Assembly (NCBI GenBank): GCA_963798075.1
Contig: CAWCRU010000008.1
Span: 62,001-126,000, forward strand
Source: DATAOG01 sp963798075
Lineage (GTDB): Bacteria > Pseudomonadota > Alphaproteobacteria > Geminicoccales > Geminicoccaceae
Direction of reading: 5' to 3'
Length of the DNA: 64,000 nt
Part shown: one piece after another, positions 18,635 to 27,762 of the stretch
Numbering within the stretch: the first letter of the stretch is position 1
How the letters are laid out: every line of letters starts with the position of its first letter
The notes under the pieces: model-generated
What the model was told of the DNA's origin: nothing
The model's input: the letters and a program-made list of their open reading frames with translations, nothing else
Databases searched by the model: none
Made by a program: the position numbers and the translations under genes

Positions 18635-20959
18635 ATGGCGCAGCGTCTGGCCGCGTGCGTGGCGGTTGTCTGGCTGCTGCTCGGCGGCCTCGGCCAGGGC
18701 CTGAGCCCGGCGCAGGCGCAGCAGCCGGGACCCCCGCCCGAACCGGCCCGGGATGCCAGCGCCCAGGGCGTCATCGAGGACATCCGGGTCGAGGGCAACC
18801 AGCGCATCGAGGTCGCGACCATCCGCAGCTACATGGTGGTCGAGGTGGGCGATCCGTTCGACCCCGCCAAGCTCGATCAGTCGCTCAAGAACCTCTATGC
18901 CACCGGCCTGTTCGACGACGTGGCCCTCAGCCGCGAGGGCGATACCCTGGTCGTCAAGGTGGTCGAGAACCCGATCATCAACCGGATCGCGTTCGAGGGC
19001 AACAAGCACCTCGATGACCAGACCTTGACCAACGAGGTCCAGCTGCGCCCACGCGTCGTCTATACGCGCTCGCGGGTGCAAAACGCCGTCAGCCGGATCC
19101 TCGAACTCTACCGGCGCAACGGTCGCTTCGCCGCGACCGTCGAGCCCAAGGTCATCGAGCTCGAGCAGAACCGCGTCGATCTGGTGTTCGAGATCAATGA
19201 GGGCGCGTTGACCGACGTCTCGCGGATCGTGTTCATCGGCAATCACGCGTTCAGCGCCGGTACCCTGCGCGGCGTCATCCAGACCAAGGAGGCGGCCTGG
19301 TGGCGCTTCCTGAGCACCGACGACACCTACGATCCGGACCGGCTCGCATTCGATCAGGAGCTGCTGCGCCGTTTCTACCTCGCGCGCGGCTATGCCGACT
19401 TCAACGTGCGCTCCGCGATCGCGGAGCTGACCCCTGACGGGCGCAACTTCGTCATCACCTTCTCGCTCGAGGAGGGCGAGCACTACACCTTCGGCAAGAT
19501 CGATCTGGAGTCCAAGCTGCCCGACCTGCAGCCTCAGCAGCTGCGCAAGCAGCTCGCGACCGAGTCGGGCAACCCCTACAACGCCGACGAGATCGAGGCC
19601 TCGGTGACCGCGCTGACCGACGAGATCGGCAAGCTCGGTTACGCCTTCGTGCAGGTCGAGCCGCAGCCGACCAAGCACGTCGACGAGCACGTCATCGACA
19701 TCAACTACGTGATCAACGAGGGACCGCGGGTCTACATCGAACGGATCGATATCGTCGGCAATCTGCGCACCCTCGACAAGGTCATCCGGCGCGAGTTCCG
19801 GGTCGACGAGGGCGACGCCTTCAACACCGCCCTGCTGCGTCGGTCGCGGCAGCGGATCCAGGACCTCGGCTATTTCGAAAAGGTCGACATGAAGACCCTG
19901 CCGGGATCGAGCCCGGACAAGACCGTGGTCCAGGTCGAGGTCGCCGAGCGCTCGACCGGCGAGCTGTCGTTCGGCGCCGGCTATTCGACCTCGGAAGGGC
20001 CGCTCGGCGATATTCGTCTAAGCGAGCGCAATCTCCTCGGCCGCGGCCAGTCGGTCCGCGCTGACTTCACGATCTCGGCGCGCACCCAACAGATCGACTT
20101 CAGCTTCACCGAGCCCTACTTCCTCGACCGGGACCTCGCGGCCGGCATCGACATCTTCGACCGCAAGACCAATTTTCAAAGTGAAAGCTCATTCGACCAG
20201 AAGACGCTGGGCAGCACGCTCCGCGCTTCCTATCCCCTGACCGAGCACTGGCGCCATGGCGTGAAATACACCCTGCGCCAGGACGAGATCAGCAATGTCG
20301 ACAGCGACGCCTCCCCATTTATCCAGGACGAAGAGGGCAAAAACATAACGAGTGCCGTCGGGCAGAGCTTTACCTACGACGTCCGCGACACGAAGTTCCT
20401 GCCGACGGACGGCTACCTCGTGCGGCTCGACCAGGATGTCGCCGGCTTGGGTGGCGATACCCGTTACCTGCGTAACGAGCTCAACGCCTCCTACTACTAT
20501 CCGTTCACGCCGGACTGGGTGCTGAACCTGGCGGGTCGGGTCGGTTACATCTTCGGCTATGCCGGCGAGAACGTGCACCTGTTCGACCGCTTCTTCCTGG
20601 GCGGGCAGACGCTGCGCGGCTTCAAGTTCGCGGGCGTCGGACCCCGCGACACCTCGACCGGCGATGCGCTCGGCGGCAATCTCCTGTATACCGCGACGGC
20701 GGAGCAGCGCTTTCCCCTGGGTCTGCCCCAGGAGCTCAGGATGTTTGGCCGGGTGTTCGTCGAGGGGGGTACGCTGACCGATGTCGATGCCCATGGATCG
20801 GATGTCGAAGACAGCGGCTCGATCCGGGCATCGGCCGGCGTCGGTCTGTCGTGGCTGTCGCCGCTCGGCCCGATTGCGATCGATCTGTCGCAGGCCTTTC
20901 TCAAGAATCCAGAGGACGAGACCGAGATCTTCCGGATCAGCTTCGGCACCCGCTTCTAG
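18635..20959 (+). CDS. bamA: Outer membrane protein assembly factor BamA
   Basis: An Omp85 family protein of 774 residues. It has a signal peptide (about residues 1-28, ending AQA), five POTRA domains (about 40-430; the first begins IEDIRVEGNQRI) and a C-terminal 16-stranded beta barrel. The loop-6 motif appears as GGQTLRGF, and the protein ends in the aromatic-final IFRISFGTRF typical of outer-membrane barrels. It inserts barrel proteins into the outer membrane. The chaperone gene skp lies directly downstream. Confidence 0.96.
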   Translation: MAQRLAACVAVVWLLLGGLGQGLSPAQAQQPGPPPEPARDASAQGVIEDIRVEGNQRIEVATIRSYMVVEVGDPFDPAKLDQSLKNLYATGLFDDVALSREGDTLVVKVVENPIINRIAFEGNKHLDDQTLTNEVQLRPRVVYTRSRVQNAVSRILELYRRNGRFAATVEPKVIELEQNRVDLVFEINEGALTDVSRIVFIGNHAFSAGTLRGVIQTKEAAWWRFLSTDDTYDPDRLAFDQELLRRFYLARGYADFNVRSAIAELTPDGRNFVITFSLEEGEHYTFGKIDLESKLPDLQPQQLRKQLATESGNPYNADEIEASVTALTDEIGKLGYAFVQVEPQPTKHVDEHVIDINYVINEGPRVYIERIDIVGNLRTLDKVIRREFRVDEGDAFNTALLRRSRQRIQDLGYFEKVDMKTLPGSSPDKTVVQVEVAERSTGELSFGAGYSTSEGPLGDIRLSERNLLGRGQSVRADFTISARTQQIDFSFTEPYFLDRDLAAGIDIFDRKTNFQSESSFDQKTLGSTLRASYPLTEHWRHGVKYTLRQDEISNVDSDASPFIQDEEGKNITSAVGQSFTYDVRDTKFLPTDGYLVRLDQDVAGLGGDTRYLRNELNASYYYPFTPDWVLNLAGRVGYIFGYAGENVHLFDRFFLGGQTLRGFKFAGVGPRDTSTGDALGGNLLYTATAEQRFPLGLPQELRMFGRVFVEGGTLTDVDAHGSDVEDSGSIRASAGVGLSWLSPLGPIAIDLSQAFLKNPEDETEIFRISFGTRF

Positions 20960-20975
20960 GAGGCAGAGCTCAGCC

Positions 20976-21554
20976 GTGCCCGCGGATCGACAGCGCTTTC
21001 GGACCCTGGTGATCGGCACCTTGCTGGCCGGGGCCCTGGCGTCGCCATGGCTCGGCGGCGCCGCGCTCGCCCAGAAGCTGCCGGACGCGGTCGCCGCGGT
21101 GATCGACTATCAGCGGATTCTGCGCGATGCCGCCGCGGCGCGCAGCATTCGCGACCAGATCGAGGCTCGTCGGAAGAGCTATCAGGATGAGATCAGCAAG
21201 CAGGAGCTACGCCTGCACGAGGCGGACAAGGCGGTGGCCAAGCAACACTCGCTGCTCACGGCTGAGGCGTTCGCCGAGAAGCGGCGCGAGTACGAGCAGG
21301 AGGTCGCCGAGGTCCAGAAAATGGTGCAGGACCGTCGGCGCGAGCTCGACAACGTGTCGGCGGCCGCGCTGAACGAAGTCAAGAAGGCGCTGATCGAGGT
21401 GGTCACCAGCATCGCCGATGAGCGCGGCTTCAACCTGGTCCTGCCGAGCTCGGATGTGCTCTTCTTCGCGCGCAAGATCGATCTCACCGACGAGGTGTTG
21501 ACCAAGCTGGACGCGCGCCTGCCCGACGTCCGGGTGCCGCAGGCCGCCAACTAG
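20976..21554 (+). CDS. skp: Periplasmic chaperone Skp/OmpH family
   Basis: A 192-residue exported protein with a signal peptide (about residues 1-33, ending ALA before QKLPDAVAAVIDYQRIL). A long charged coiled-coil pair follows (about 50-150), the tentacle region of Skp, which carries unfolded outer-membrane proteins to BamA. The start is taken as GTG 20976, with AGGAGG at 20958-20963; the longer frame upstream overlaps bamA and is rejected. Order bamA-skp-lpxD is conserved in proteobacteria. Confidence 0.9.
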   Translation: MPADRQRFRTLVIGTLLAGALASPWLGGAALAQKLPDAVAAVIDYQRILRDAAAARSIRDQIEARRKSYQDEISKQELRLHEADKAVAKQHSLLTAEAFAEKRREYEQEVAEVQKMVQDRRRELDNVSAAALNEVKKALIEVVTSIADERGFNLVLPSSDVLFFARKIDLTDEVLTKLDARLPDVRVPQAAN

Positions 21555-21558
21555 GACG

Positions 21559-22608
21559 ATGGTCGACGCGCGCTTCTTCCGGACCTCCGGGCCGTTCACC
21601 CTGGGCGCGCTCGCGACGTTGGCCGGGGCCCGTCTGATCGGCGGCGACCCGGGGGCCTCGATCACCGACGTGGGGCCGCTCGAGCACGCCGGCCCGGATC
21701 AGATCACCTTCCTCGACAACGTCAGATACCTCGATCAAGCCAGGACCACGCGCGCGGCCGCCTGCCTGATCCGGCCGGAGCAGGCCCAGCATCTGCCGGC
21801 CGCGGTCGCGCGCCTGCTGACCGCCGAGCCCTATCATGCCTACGCCCGGGTGGCGGCCGCGTTGCATCCGCAGGCGGCGGCTCCTGGTCCGGAACACCCG
21901 CCGGCCGCAGGCGTGCTCGCGGGAGCGATCGTGGACCCGGAGGCGATCCTCGATCCCAGCTGCCGGGTCGCCGCCGGCGCCGTGATCGAGGCCGCGGCCG
22001 AACTCGGTGCCCGCTGCCGGATCGGCGCCAATGCGGTGGTCGGTGAAGGGGTGCGGCTCGGGCCGGACTGCGTGATCGGCCCGGGTGCCACCCTCGGCCA
22101 CTGCCTGCTCGGCGCTCGGGTCGTGGTCCACGCCGGCGCCCGGATCGGGCAGGACGGCTTCGGCTTCGCGCTCGGCGAGGGCGGCCATCTCAAGGTGCCG
22201 CAGCTCGGCCGGGTCCTGATCGGCGACGACGTCGAGATCGGCGCCAACAGCACGATCGACCGCGGCAGCGGCCCCGACACGGTGATCGGCCGCGGCTGCA
22301 AGATCGACAACCTCGTGATGATCGCCCATAACGTCAGGCTTGGCGATGGTTGTGTCGTGGTCGCCCAGAGCGGCATCTCGGGCAGCACGACGATCGGTGC
22401 CGGCAGTATCCTCGCGGCTCAGGTCGGGATCACCGGCCATCTCACCATCGGCCCGCGAGTGCAGCTGGCCGCCCGCACTGCGGTAATTCGCGATCTGCCC
22501 GGAGGCGACACCTACGGTGGCGCGCCGGCGATCCCGATCGGGCAGTGGCGGCGCCAGATGGCGGCGATCAGCCGCCTGGGCAGACGAAAGGCGGCGAAGG
22601 ATGAATGA
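21559..22608 (+). CDS. lpxD: UDP-3-O-acylglucosamine N-acyltransferase
   Basis: LpxD, 349 residues, the third step of lipid A synthesis. It has an N-terminal uridine-binding domain (about 1-110) and a left-handed beta helix of hexapeptide repeats (about 115-320), with the catalytic His in NLVMIAHNVRLG. It transfers an R-3-hydroxyacyl chain from ACP to the 2-amino group of the UDP-glucosamine precursor. Its final 8 bases overlap the start of fabZ. Confidence 0.95.
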   Translation: MVDARFFRTSGPFTLGALATLAGARLIGGDPGASITDVGPLEHAGPDQITFLDNVRYLDQARTTRAAACLIRPEQAQHLPAAVARLLTAEPYHAYARVAAALHPQAAAPGPEHPPAAGVLAGAIVDPEAILDPSCRVAAGAVIEAAAELGARCRIGANAVVGEGVRLGPDCVIGPGATLGHCLLGARVVVHAGARIGQDGFGFALGEGGHLKVPQLGRVLIGDDVEIGANSTIDRGSGPDTVIGRGCKIDNLVMIAHNVRLGDGCVVVAQSGISGSTTIGAGSILAAQVGITGHLTIGPRVQLAARTAVIRDLPGGDTYGGAPAIPIGQWRRQMAAISRLGRRKAAKDE

Positions 22609-23071
22609 TGCCATCCAGGCCGGGACCCGTTTGGATGATCTCGACATCGATGCGATCCAACGGATGATTCCGCACCGCTATCCGTTCTTGATGATTGATC
22701 GGGTGGTCGAGGTGACGGCCGAGACCAGCGCGGTGGGAATCAAGAACGTCACGGTCAACGAGCCGTATTTCGCGGGTCACTTTCCTGGTCATCCGATCAT
22801 GCCGGGGGTGTTGATCATCGAGGCGATGGCGCAGACGGCCGCCTCGCTGGTGGTGGCCAGCATCGGGCCGGCAGCGGAGGGCAAGCCCGTGTATTTCATG
22901 ACGATCGACCAGGCCCGCTTTCGTCGTCCCGTGCTGCCCGGCGATCAGTTGCGCGTCAAGGTCGTCAAGCAGCAGAAGAAGTTCGGCGTGTGGAAGTTCA
23001 TCGGTCAGGCCACGGTCGGGGACCAGCTGGCGGCCGAGGCGATCATCAGCGCCAAAATCATGGACCTTTGA
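22601..23071 (+). CDS. fabZ: 3-hydroxyacyl-ACP dehydratase FabZ
   Basis: A hot-dog fold dehydratase of 156 residues that acts in fatty acid elongation. It shows IPHRYPFLMIDRV, the catalytic FAGHFPGHPIMPGVLIIEA (His in GHFPGHP, later Glu) and KFGVWKFIGQATV. The chosen ATG 22601 overlaps lpxD by ATGAATGA. Its position between lpxD and lpxA couples acyl-chain supply to lipid A synthesis. Confidence 0.97.
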   Translation: MNDAIQAGTRLDDLDIDAIQRMIPHRYPFLMIDRVVEVTAETSAVGIKNVTVNEPYFAGHFPGHPIMPGVLIIEAMAQTAASLVVASIGPAAEGKPVYFMTIDQARFRRPVLPGDQLRVKVVKQQKKFGVWKFIGQATVGDQLAAEAIISAKIMDL

Positions 23072-23871
23072 TGGCCGACATCCATCCCACCGCGATCATC
23101 GATCCGCGCGCCGAGCTGTCAGAGGAAGTGTACATCGGGCCCTATTGCGTGATTGGCGCCGGCGTCCGTCTGGGCGCGGGGGTGCGGCTGGAATCCCACG
23201 TCGTGGTCACCGGCCAGACGACGGTCGGCGAGGGCTGCCGGGTGTTCCCCTTCGCCTGTCTCGGCCACCGGCCACAGGACCTGAAGTACCGCGGGGAGGA
23301 AACCGAGCTGGTGATCGGCCGCAACAACCAGATCCGCGAGCACGTCACCATGCACCCGGGCACGGCCGGCGGCGGCGGTATCACCCGGGTCGGCGACGAC
23401 GGCCTGTACATGGCGGCGATCCACGTCGCCCACGACTGCCAGGTTGGCGATGGCGTGATCATGGCCAACAATGCCACCCTCGGCGGTCACGTCGAGGTCC
23501 TGGACCACGCCTATCTGGGTGGCCTCTGCGCCGTCCATCAGTTCGTGCGCGTCGGCCGCCAGGCCATGATCGGCGGCCTCGCGGGCGTCGAGCAGGACGT
23601 CATCCCCTACGGCATGGTCCTCGGCAACCGCGCCTATCTGAACGGCCTCAACATCGTCGGCATGAAGCGGCGCGGGGTATCGCGCGAGGAGATCCAGGAC
23701 CTGCGCACGGCCTATCGGCTGTTGTTCGCGCCGGAGGGCGCGTTCGCCGAGCGCTTGGCCGAGGTTGCCAGCCAGTTTGCCACTCACGCGCGGGTGATGG
23801 AGGTCCTCGAGTTCATCAAGAGCGCCGACAGTCGGGCGATCTGCATGCCGCGCCAGAACCGGAACGGCTGA
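23071..23871 (+). CDS. lpxA: UDP-N-acetylglucosamine O-acyltransferase
   Basis: LpxA, 266 residues, the first step of lipid A synthesis. Hexapeptide repeats form a left-handed beta helix (about 1-190). The catalytic His is in MAAIHVAHDCQVG, and the C-terminal helical domain begins near GMKRRGVSREEIQDLR. The ATG overlaps the TGA of fabZ by one base. Family length is normal. Confidence 0.97.
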   Translation: MADIHPTAIIDPRAELSEEVYIGPYCVIGAGVRLGAGVRLESHVVVTGQTTVGEGCRVFPFACLGHRPQDLKYRGEETELVIGRNNQIREHVTMHPGTAGGGGITRVGDDGLYMAAIHVAHDCQVGDGVIMANNATLGGHVEVLDHAYLGGLCAVHQFVRVGRQAMIGGLAGVEQDVIPYGMVLGNRAYLNGLNIVGMKRRGVSREEIQDLRTAYRLLFAPEGAFAERLAEVASQFATHARVMEVLEFIKSADSRAICMPRQNRNG

Positions 23872-23873
23872 CC

Positions 23874-24713
23874 ATGGCGGGCAAGCTCGCCGTCCTGGCC
23901 GGTGGCGGCCCGTTGCCGCAGCAGGTGGTCGGCGCGGCCCGCGCGGCCGGCCGCGAGGTCTTCGTGCTGGCCTTCGAGGGCGAGACTGATCCGGCGGTGG
24001 TCGAAGGCGTGCCGCATGAGTGGGTAGCACTCGGCGCGGTCGGTCGCACGCTCAAGGCGCTGCACGCCGCCGAAGCCCAGGATGTGGTGATGGTCGGGCC
24101 GGTGCGCCGGCCCTCGCTCGCCACCATGAAGCTCGACTGGCGCGGCCTTCAGGTCCTGACCCGGGTCGGGCTCGGTGCCGGCTTCGGCGACGATCGCCTG
24201 TTCAAGGCGATCGTCGGCGAGCTCGAAGGCGAGGGCTTTCGCGTGATCGGCGCCGACGAGGTGATCGACCAGCTGCTGGCTCCCGCGGGCCTTTTGACCC
24301 AAGCAGCGCCCGACCCGGCGGCGGCCCGCGACATCGCCCACGGCATCGAGGTCGCTGCCCGCCTGGGCGAGCTCGACGTCGGCCAGGCGGTGGTCGTGCA
24401 ACAGGGCCTCGTGCTCGGCGTCGAAGCGGTCGAGGGTACCGACCAGCTGCTGGCGCGCTGCGCGACCTTGCGCCTGGCCGGCCCGGGCGGCGTCCTGGTC
24501 AAGCTCAAGAAGCCGACCCAGGAGCGGCGCACCGATCTGCCGACGATCGGGCCCGGCACCGTGCGCGCGGCCGCCGCGGCGAGGCTCGCCGGGATCGCCG
24601 TGCACGCGGGCAACTGCCTGATCATCGAGCGGGCGCGCGTGATCGAGGCCGCCGATCGCGCCGGTCTGTTCGTGATCGGCGTCGATGTCGGCGTCGGCGG
24701 CGGCCGCGGCTGA
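23874..24713 (+). CDS. lpxI: UDP-2,3-diacylglucosamine diphosphatase LpxI
   Basis: A 279-residue member of the LpxI (DUF1009) family, the alphaproteobacterial replacement for LpxH. It hydrolyses UDP-2,3-diacylglucosamine to lipid X. It opens KLAVLAGGGPLPQQV, contains VGPVRRPSL and ends with the conserved GTVRAAAAARLAGIAVHAG. A longer upstream frame overlaps lpxA; ATG 23874 is 2 bases after the lpxA stop. Its position between lpxA and lpxB agrees with the assigned step. Confidence 0.93.
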   Translation: MAGKLAVLAGGGPLPQQVVGAARAAGREVFVLAFEGETDPAVVEGVPHEWVALGAVGRTLKALHAAEAQDVVMVGPVRRPSLATMKLDWRGLQVLTRVGLGAGFGDDRLFKAIVGELEGEGFRVIGADEVIDQLLAPAGLLTQAAPDPAAARDIAHGIEVAARLGELDVGQAVVVQQGLVLGVEAVEGTDQLLARCATLRLAGPGGVLVKLKKPTQERRTDLPTIGPGTVRAAAAARLAGIAVHAGNCLIIERARVIEAADRAGLFVIGVDVGVGGGRG

Positions 24714-24729
24714 GCGGGGCGGAGCAGGG

Positions 24730-25905
24730 ATGCAGCGGGCGCAGGTCTTCGTGCTCGCCGGTGAGCCGTCCGGCGACATGCTAGGGGGGCGGCTGATCCG
24801 GGCGCTCAAGGATCAGGCCGGCGATCGCTTCGAGTTCTTCGGGGTCGGTGGGCCGCGGATGGCCGAGCGCGGCCTCGTCAGCCTGTTCCCAATGGAGGAG
24901 CTGTCGCTGATCGGCTTCACCGAGATTGTGCCGCACCTGCCGCATCTGGCGCGCCGGCTGGGCACGACCGTGCGCGAGATCCGGCGCCGCCAGCCGGCGC
25001 TCGCGCTGACGATCGACTCGCCGGGCTTTGCGCTCCGTCTGCAGCGGCGCCTCGCCGGCCTGCCGCTGCTGCGCCTGCATTACGTCGCCCCGCAGGTCTG
25101 GGCCTGGCGCCAGGAGCGCGCCGCCCGGCTCGCGGGCGACGTCGACCATCTCCTGGCACTGCTGCCGTTCGAGCCGCCGTTCTTCGAGCGCTACGGCTGC
25201 GCCTGCAGCTTCGTCGGTCATCCGATCACCGAGGAGGCCGGCCGGCGCGGCGACGGCGAACGCTTCCGCCGGCGCTACGAGGTGCCGCTCGATGCGCCGC
25301 TGATCTGCATCCTGCCCGGCAGCCGGCGGAGCGAAGTCGGCGAGCATCTGCCGTTGCTCGGTAAGGCCGTCGACCTGCTCTGGCAGCGCTTCCCGCGCAT
25401 CCGGCTGGTGTTGCCGACGCTCGGGGCGCTCGTGCCCCTGGTCAAGCAGCTGGTCGCCAGGTGGCGGCTGCCGGTGATCGTGCTCGAGGATCGGGCCGAG
25501 CGCTTCGACGCCTACGCCGCCAGCTGGCTGGCGATCGCCGCCTCGGGCACGGTTTCGTTGGAGGCGGCCTTGGCCGGCCTGCCGCTGATCACCATCTACC
25601 GCACGGGGCCGGTGACTGCTTGGCTGGCCCGGCGCCTGATCAAGGTGCCGCACGTCAATCTGGTCAATCTGATCCTTGGCCGACCGGCGGTGCCGGAGCT
25701 GCTGCAGGAGGATTGCCATCCCGAGCGCATCGCGGCGGCAGCGCAGCGCCTGCTCGAAGACGAGGATCTGCGCGCCAGTCAGCGCGCGGCGCTCGCCGAA
25801 GCGGTCGCCAGGCTGGGCGCCGCCGACGATCGGCCGCCGAGCCAGCGGGCCGCGGCCCGGGTTCTGGAAATCATGGCGGACGCGCAACCGAGGAGGACCG
25901 CATGA
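24730..25905 (+). CDS. lpxB: Lipid-A-disaccharide synthase
   Basis: A GT-B type family 19 glycosyltransferase of 391 residues that joins lipid X to UDP-diacylglucosamine. It shows VLAGEPSGDMLGGRLI at the N-terminus, the membrane-facing YVAPQVWAWRQERA, ILPGSRRSEV and the nucleotide-binding AIAASGTVSLEAAL. ATG 24730 is preferred over a longer in-frame start upstream. The stop overlaps the ATG of gloA (ATGA). Confidence 0.96.
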   Translation: MQRAQVFVLAGEPSGDMLGGRLIRALKDQAGDRFEFFGVGGPRMAERGLVSLFPMEELSLIGFTEIVPHLPHLARRLGTTVREIRRRQPALALTIDSPGFALRLQRRLAGLPLLRLHYVAPQVWAWRQERAARLAGDVDHLLALLPFEPPFFERYGCACSFVGHPITEEAGRRGDGERFRRRYEVPLDAPLICILPGSRRSEVGEHLPLLGKAVDLLWQRFPRIRLVLPTLGALVPLVKQLVARWRLPVIVLEDRAERFDAYAASWLAIAASGTVSLEAALAGLPLITIYRTGPVTAWLARRLIKVPHVNLVNLILGRPAVPELLQEDCHPERIAAAAQRLLEDEDLRASQRAALAEAVARLGAADDRPPSQRAAARVLEIMADAQPRRTA

Positions 25906-26306
25906 CCAGCGACAGCAACCAGTTTCGCCTGCTGCACACCATGCTCCGGGTCAAGAACCTGGACGCGGCGCTCGATTTCTACACCAAGAAGCTCGGCATG
26001 AAGCTGCTGCGCAAGACCGATTTCCCGAGCGGCGAGTTCACGCTGGCCTTCGTCGGCTATGCCGACGAGGAGACCGACGCGGTGATCGAGCTGACCCACA
26101 ACTGGGGCGAGCACGACTACGAGATCGGCACCGCCTACGGCCACATCGCGATCGCGGTGCCCGACATCTACAAGACCTGCGACGAGCTCTTAGCCCAGGG
26201 CGTCAAGATCCCAAGGCCCGCGGGCCCGATGAAGCACGGCGGTCGCCCGATCGCTTTCATCGAGGACCCCGACGGCTACAAGATCGAGCTGGTCGAGCGC
26301 GGCTGA
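25902..26306 (+). CDS. gloA: Lactoylglutathione lyase (glyoxalase I)
   Basis: A 134-residue VOC-fold enzyme that isomerises the glutathione-methylglyoxal hemithioacetal. The metal ligands can be placed: His in RLLHTMLRV, Glu in DAVIELTHNWG, His in AYGHIAIAV and Glu in YKIELVERG. The stretch LDFYTKKLGMKLLRKTDFP is typical of GloA. It overlaps the end of lpxB by 4 bases and ends the long plus-strand series. Confidence 0.95.
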   Translation: MTSDSNQFRLLHTMLRVKNLDAALDFYTKKLGMKLLRKTDFPSGEFTLAFVGYADEETDAVIELTHNWGEHDYEIGTAYGHIAIAVPDIYKTCDELLAQGVKIPRPAGPMKHGGRPIAFIEDPDGYKIELVERG

Positions 26307-26346
26307 CCGGCTCGCGCGCCGGGGACGCCCGACCGGGTGGCCCCGG

Positions 26347-27651
26347 TCAGCCGCGCTGCTCGATCGGCACGTAGGCGCGCTGGGTGGGGCCGGTATAGAG
26401 CTGGCGCGGGCGGCCGATCTTCTGCTCCGGGTCCTCGACCATCTCGTTCCACTGCGCGGCCCAGCCGACCGTGCGCGCGAGCGCGAAGATCGCGGTGAAC
26501 ATCGAGGTCGGGATGCCCATCGCCTGCAGGATGATGCCCGAATAGAAGTCGACGTTCGGGAACAGCTTGCGCTCGACGAAATAGTCGTCCTCGAGCGCGA
26601 TCTTCTCCAGCTCCATCGCGATCGGCAGCAGAGGATCGTCGGCCCTGCCGAGCTCCGAGAGGACCTCGTGCGCGCTCTCGCGCAGGACGGCGGCGCGCGG
26701 GTCATAGTGCTTATAGACGCGGTGGCCGAAGCCCATCAGTCGGAACGGGTCGTTGCGGTCCTTGGCGCGGGCGATGAACTCCGGAATCCGCTCGACCGAG
26801 CCGATCTCCTTGAGCATGTTGACGACCGCCTCGTTGGCGCCGCCGTGCGCCGGGCCCCAGAGCGAGGCGATGCCGGCGGCGATCGCGGCATACGGGCTGG
26901 CCCCGGTCGAGCCGACCAGGCGGACGGTCGAGGTCGAGGCGTTCTGCTCGTGATCGGCGTGCAGGATGAAGATCCGGTCGAGCGCTTTGGCCAGCACCGG
27001 GTTGACCTTGTACGGCTCGCACGGCACCCCGAACATCATGTACAGAAAATTTTCGGCGTAGGTCAGGTCATTGCGCGGGTACATGAACGGCTGGCCGACC
27101 GAGTACTTGTAGGCCATGGCGGCGATCGTCGGCACCTTGGCGACCAGCCGATAGCTCGCGATCATCCGGTTGTGCGGGTCCTCGATGTCGAGGTCCTCGT
27201 AGTAGAAGGCGGATAGCGCGCCGACCACCGCGATCATCACCGCCATCGGATGGGCGTCGCGACGAAACCCGCGGAAAAGGTAGATGACCTGCTCGTGCAC
27301 CATGGTGTGATAGGTGACGCCGGCCACGAATTTCGCCTTCTGCGCCACGGTCGGCAGCTCGCCGAACAGGATCAGATAGGCGACCTCCAAGAAGTCGCTC
27401 CTGGTTGCGAGATCCTCGATCCGATAGCCGCGATGCAGCAGAATGCCTTCCTCCCCGTCGATGAAGGTGATCTTGGAGGAGCAGCTCGCGGTCGACGTGT
27501 AGCCGGGGTCATAGGTGAAGCGTCCGGTGTCGGCATAGAGCTTGCGGATGTCGATGACATCCGGCCCGATCGTGCCGGTGAGCAGAGGCAGCTCGGCGCT
27601 CGACCCGCCGTGATCCGCCAGCGTGACCGTCTGCGTCGTCGATTCGGTCAT
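26347..27651 (-). CDS. gltA: Citrate synthase (type II)
   Basis: A 434-residue citrate synthase that condenses oxaloacetate with acetyl-CoA. It shows HADHEQNASTSTVR with a catalytic His, GFGHRVYKHYDPRA with the second His, and PNVDFYSG with the catalytic Asp. The N-terminal beta-rich domain (about 1-60) is that of the hexameric, NADH-sensitive proteobacterial type. The ATG at 27651 is preceded by a GAGAGGGG run. An ATG 15 bases upstream is less well placed. It is convergent with gloA. Confidence 0.97.
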   Translation of the reverse strand: MTESTTQTVTLADHGGSSAELPLLTGTIGPDVIDIRKLYADTGRFTYDPGYTSTASCSSKITFIDGEEGILLHRGYRIEDLATRSDFLEVAYLILFGELPTVAQKAKFVAGVTYHTMVHEQVIYLFRGFRRDAHPMAVMIAVVGALSAFYYEDLDIEDPHNRMIASYRLVAKVPTIAAMAYKYSVGQPFMYPRNDLTYAENFLYMMFGVPCEPYKVNPVLAKALDRIFILHADHEQNASTSTVRLVGSTGASPYAAIAAGIASLWGPAHGGANEAVVNMLKEIGSVERIPEFIARAKDRNDPFRLMGFGHRVYKHYDPRAAVLRESAHEVLSELGRADDPLLPIAMELEKIALEDDYFVERKLFPNVDFYSGIILQAMGIPTSMFTAIFALARTVGWAAQWNEMVEDPEQKIGRPRQLYTGPTQRAYVPIEQRG

Positions 27652-27762
27652 GGCCACCCCTCTCATTCGTGTTTCCCGACCGCCCGGTTGCCCCGTGGTG
27701 ATCGAATGAGGTTACGAAAGCCTGTGCTCTAACGTAGTTGCCGGGTCGCGGGCGATCAATCG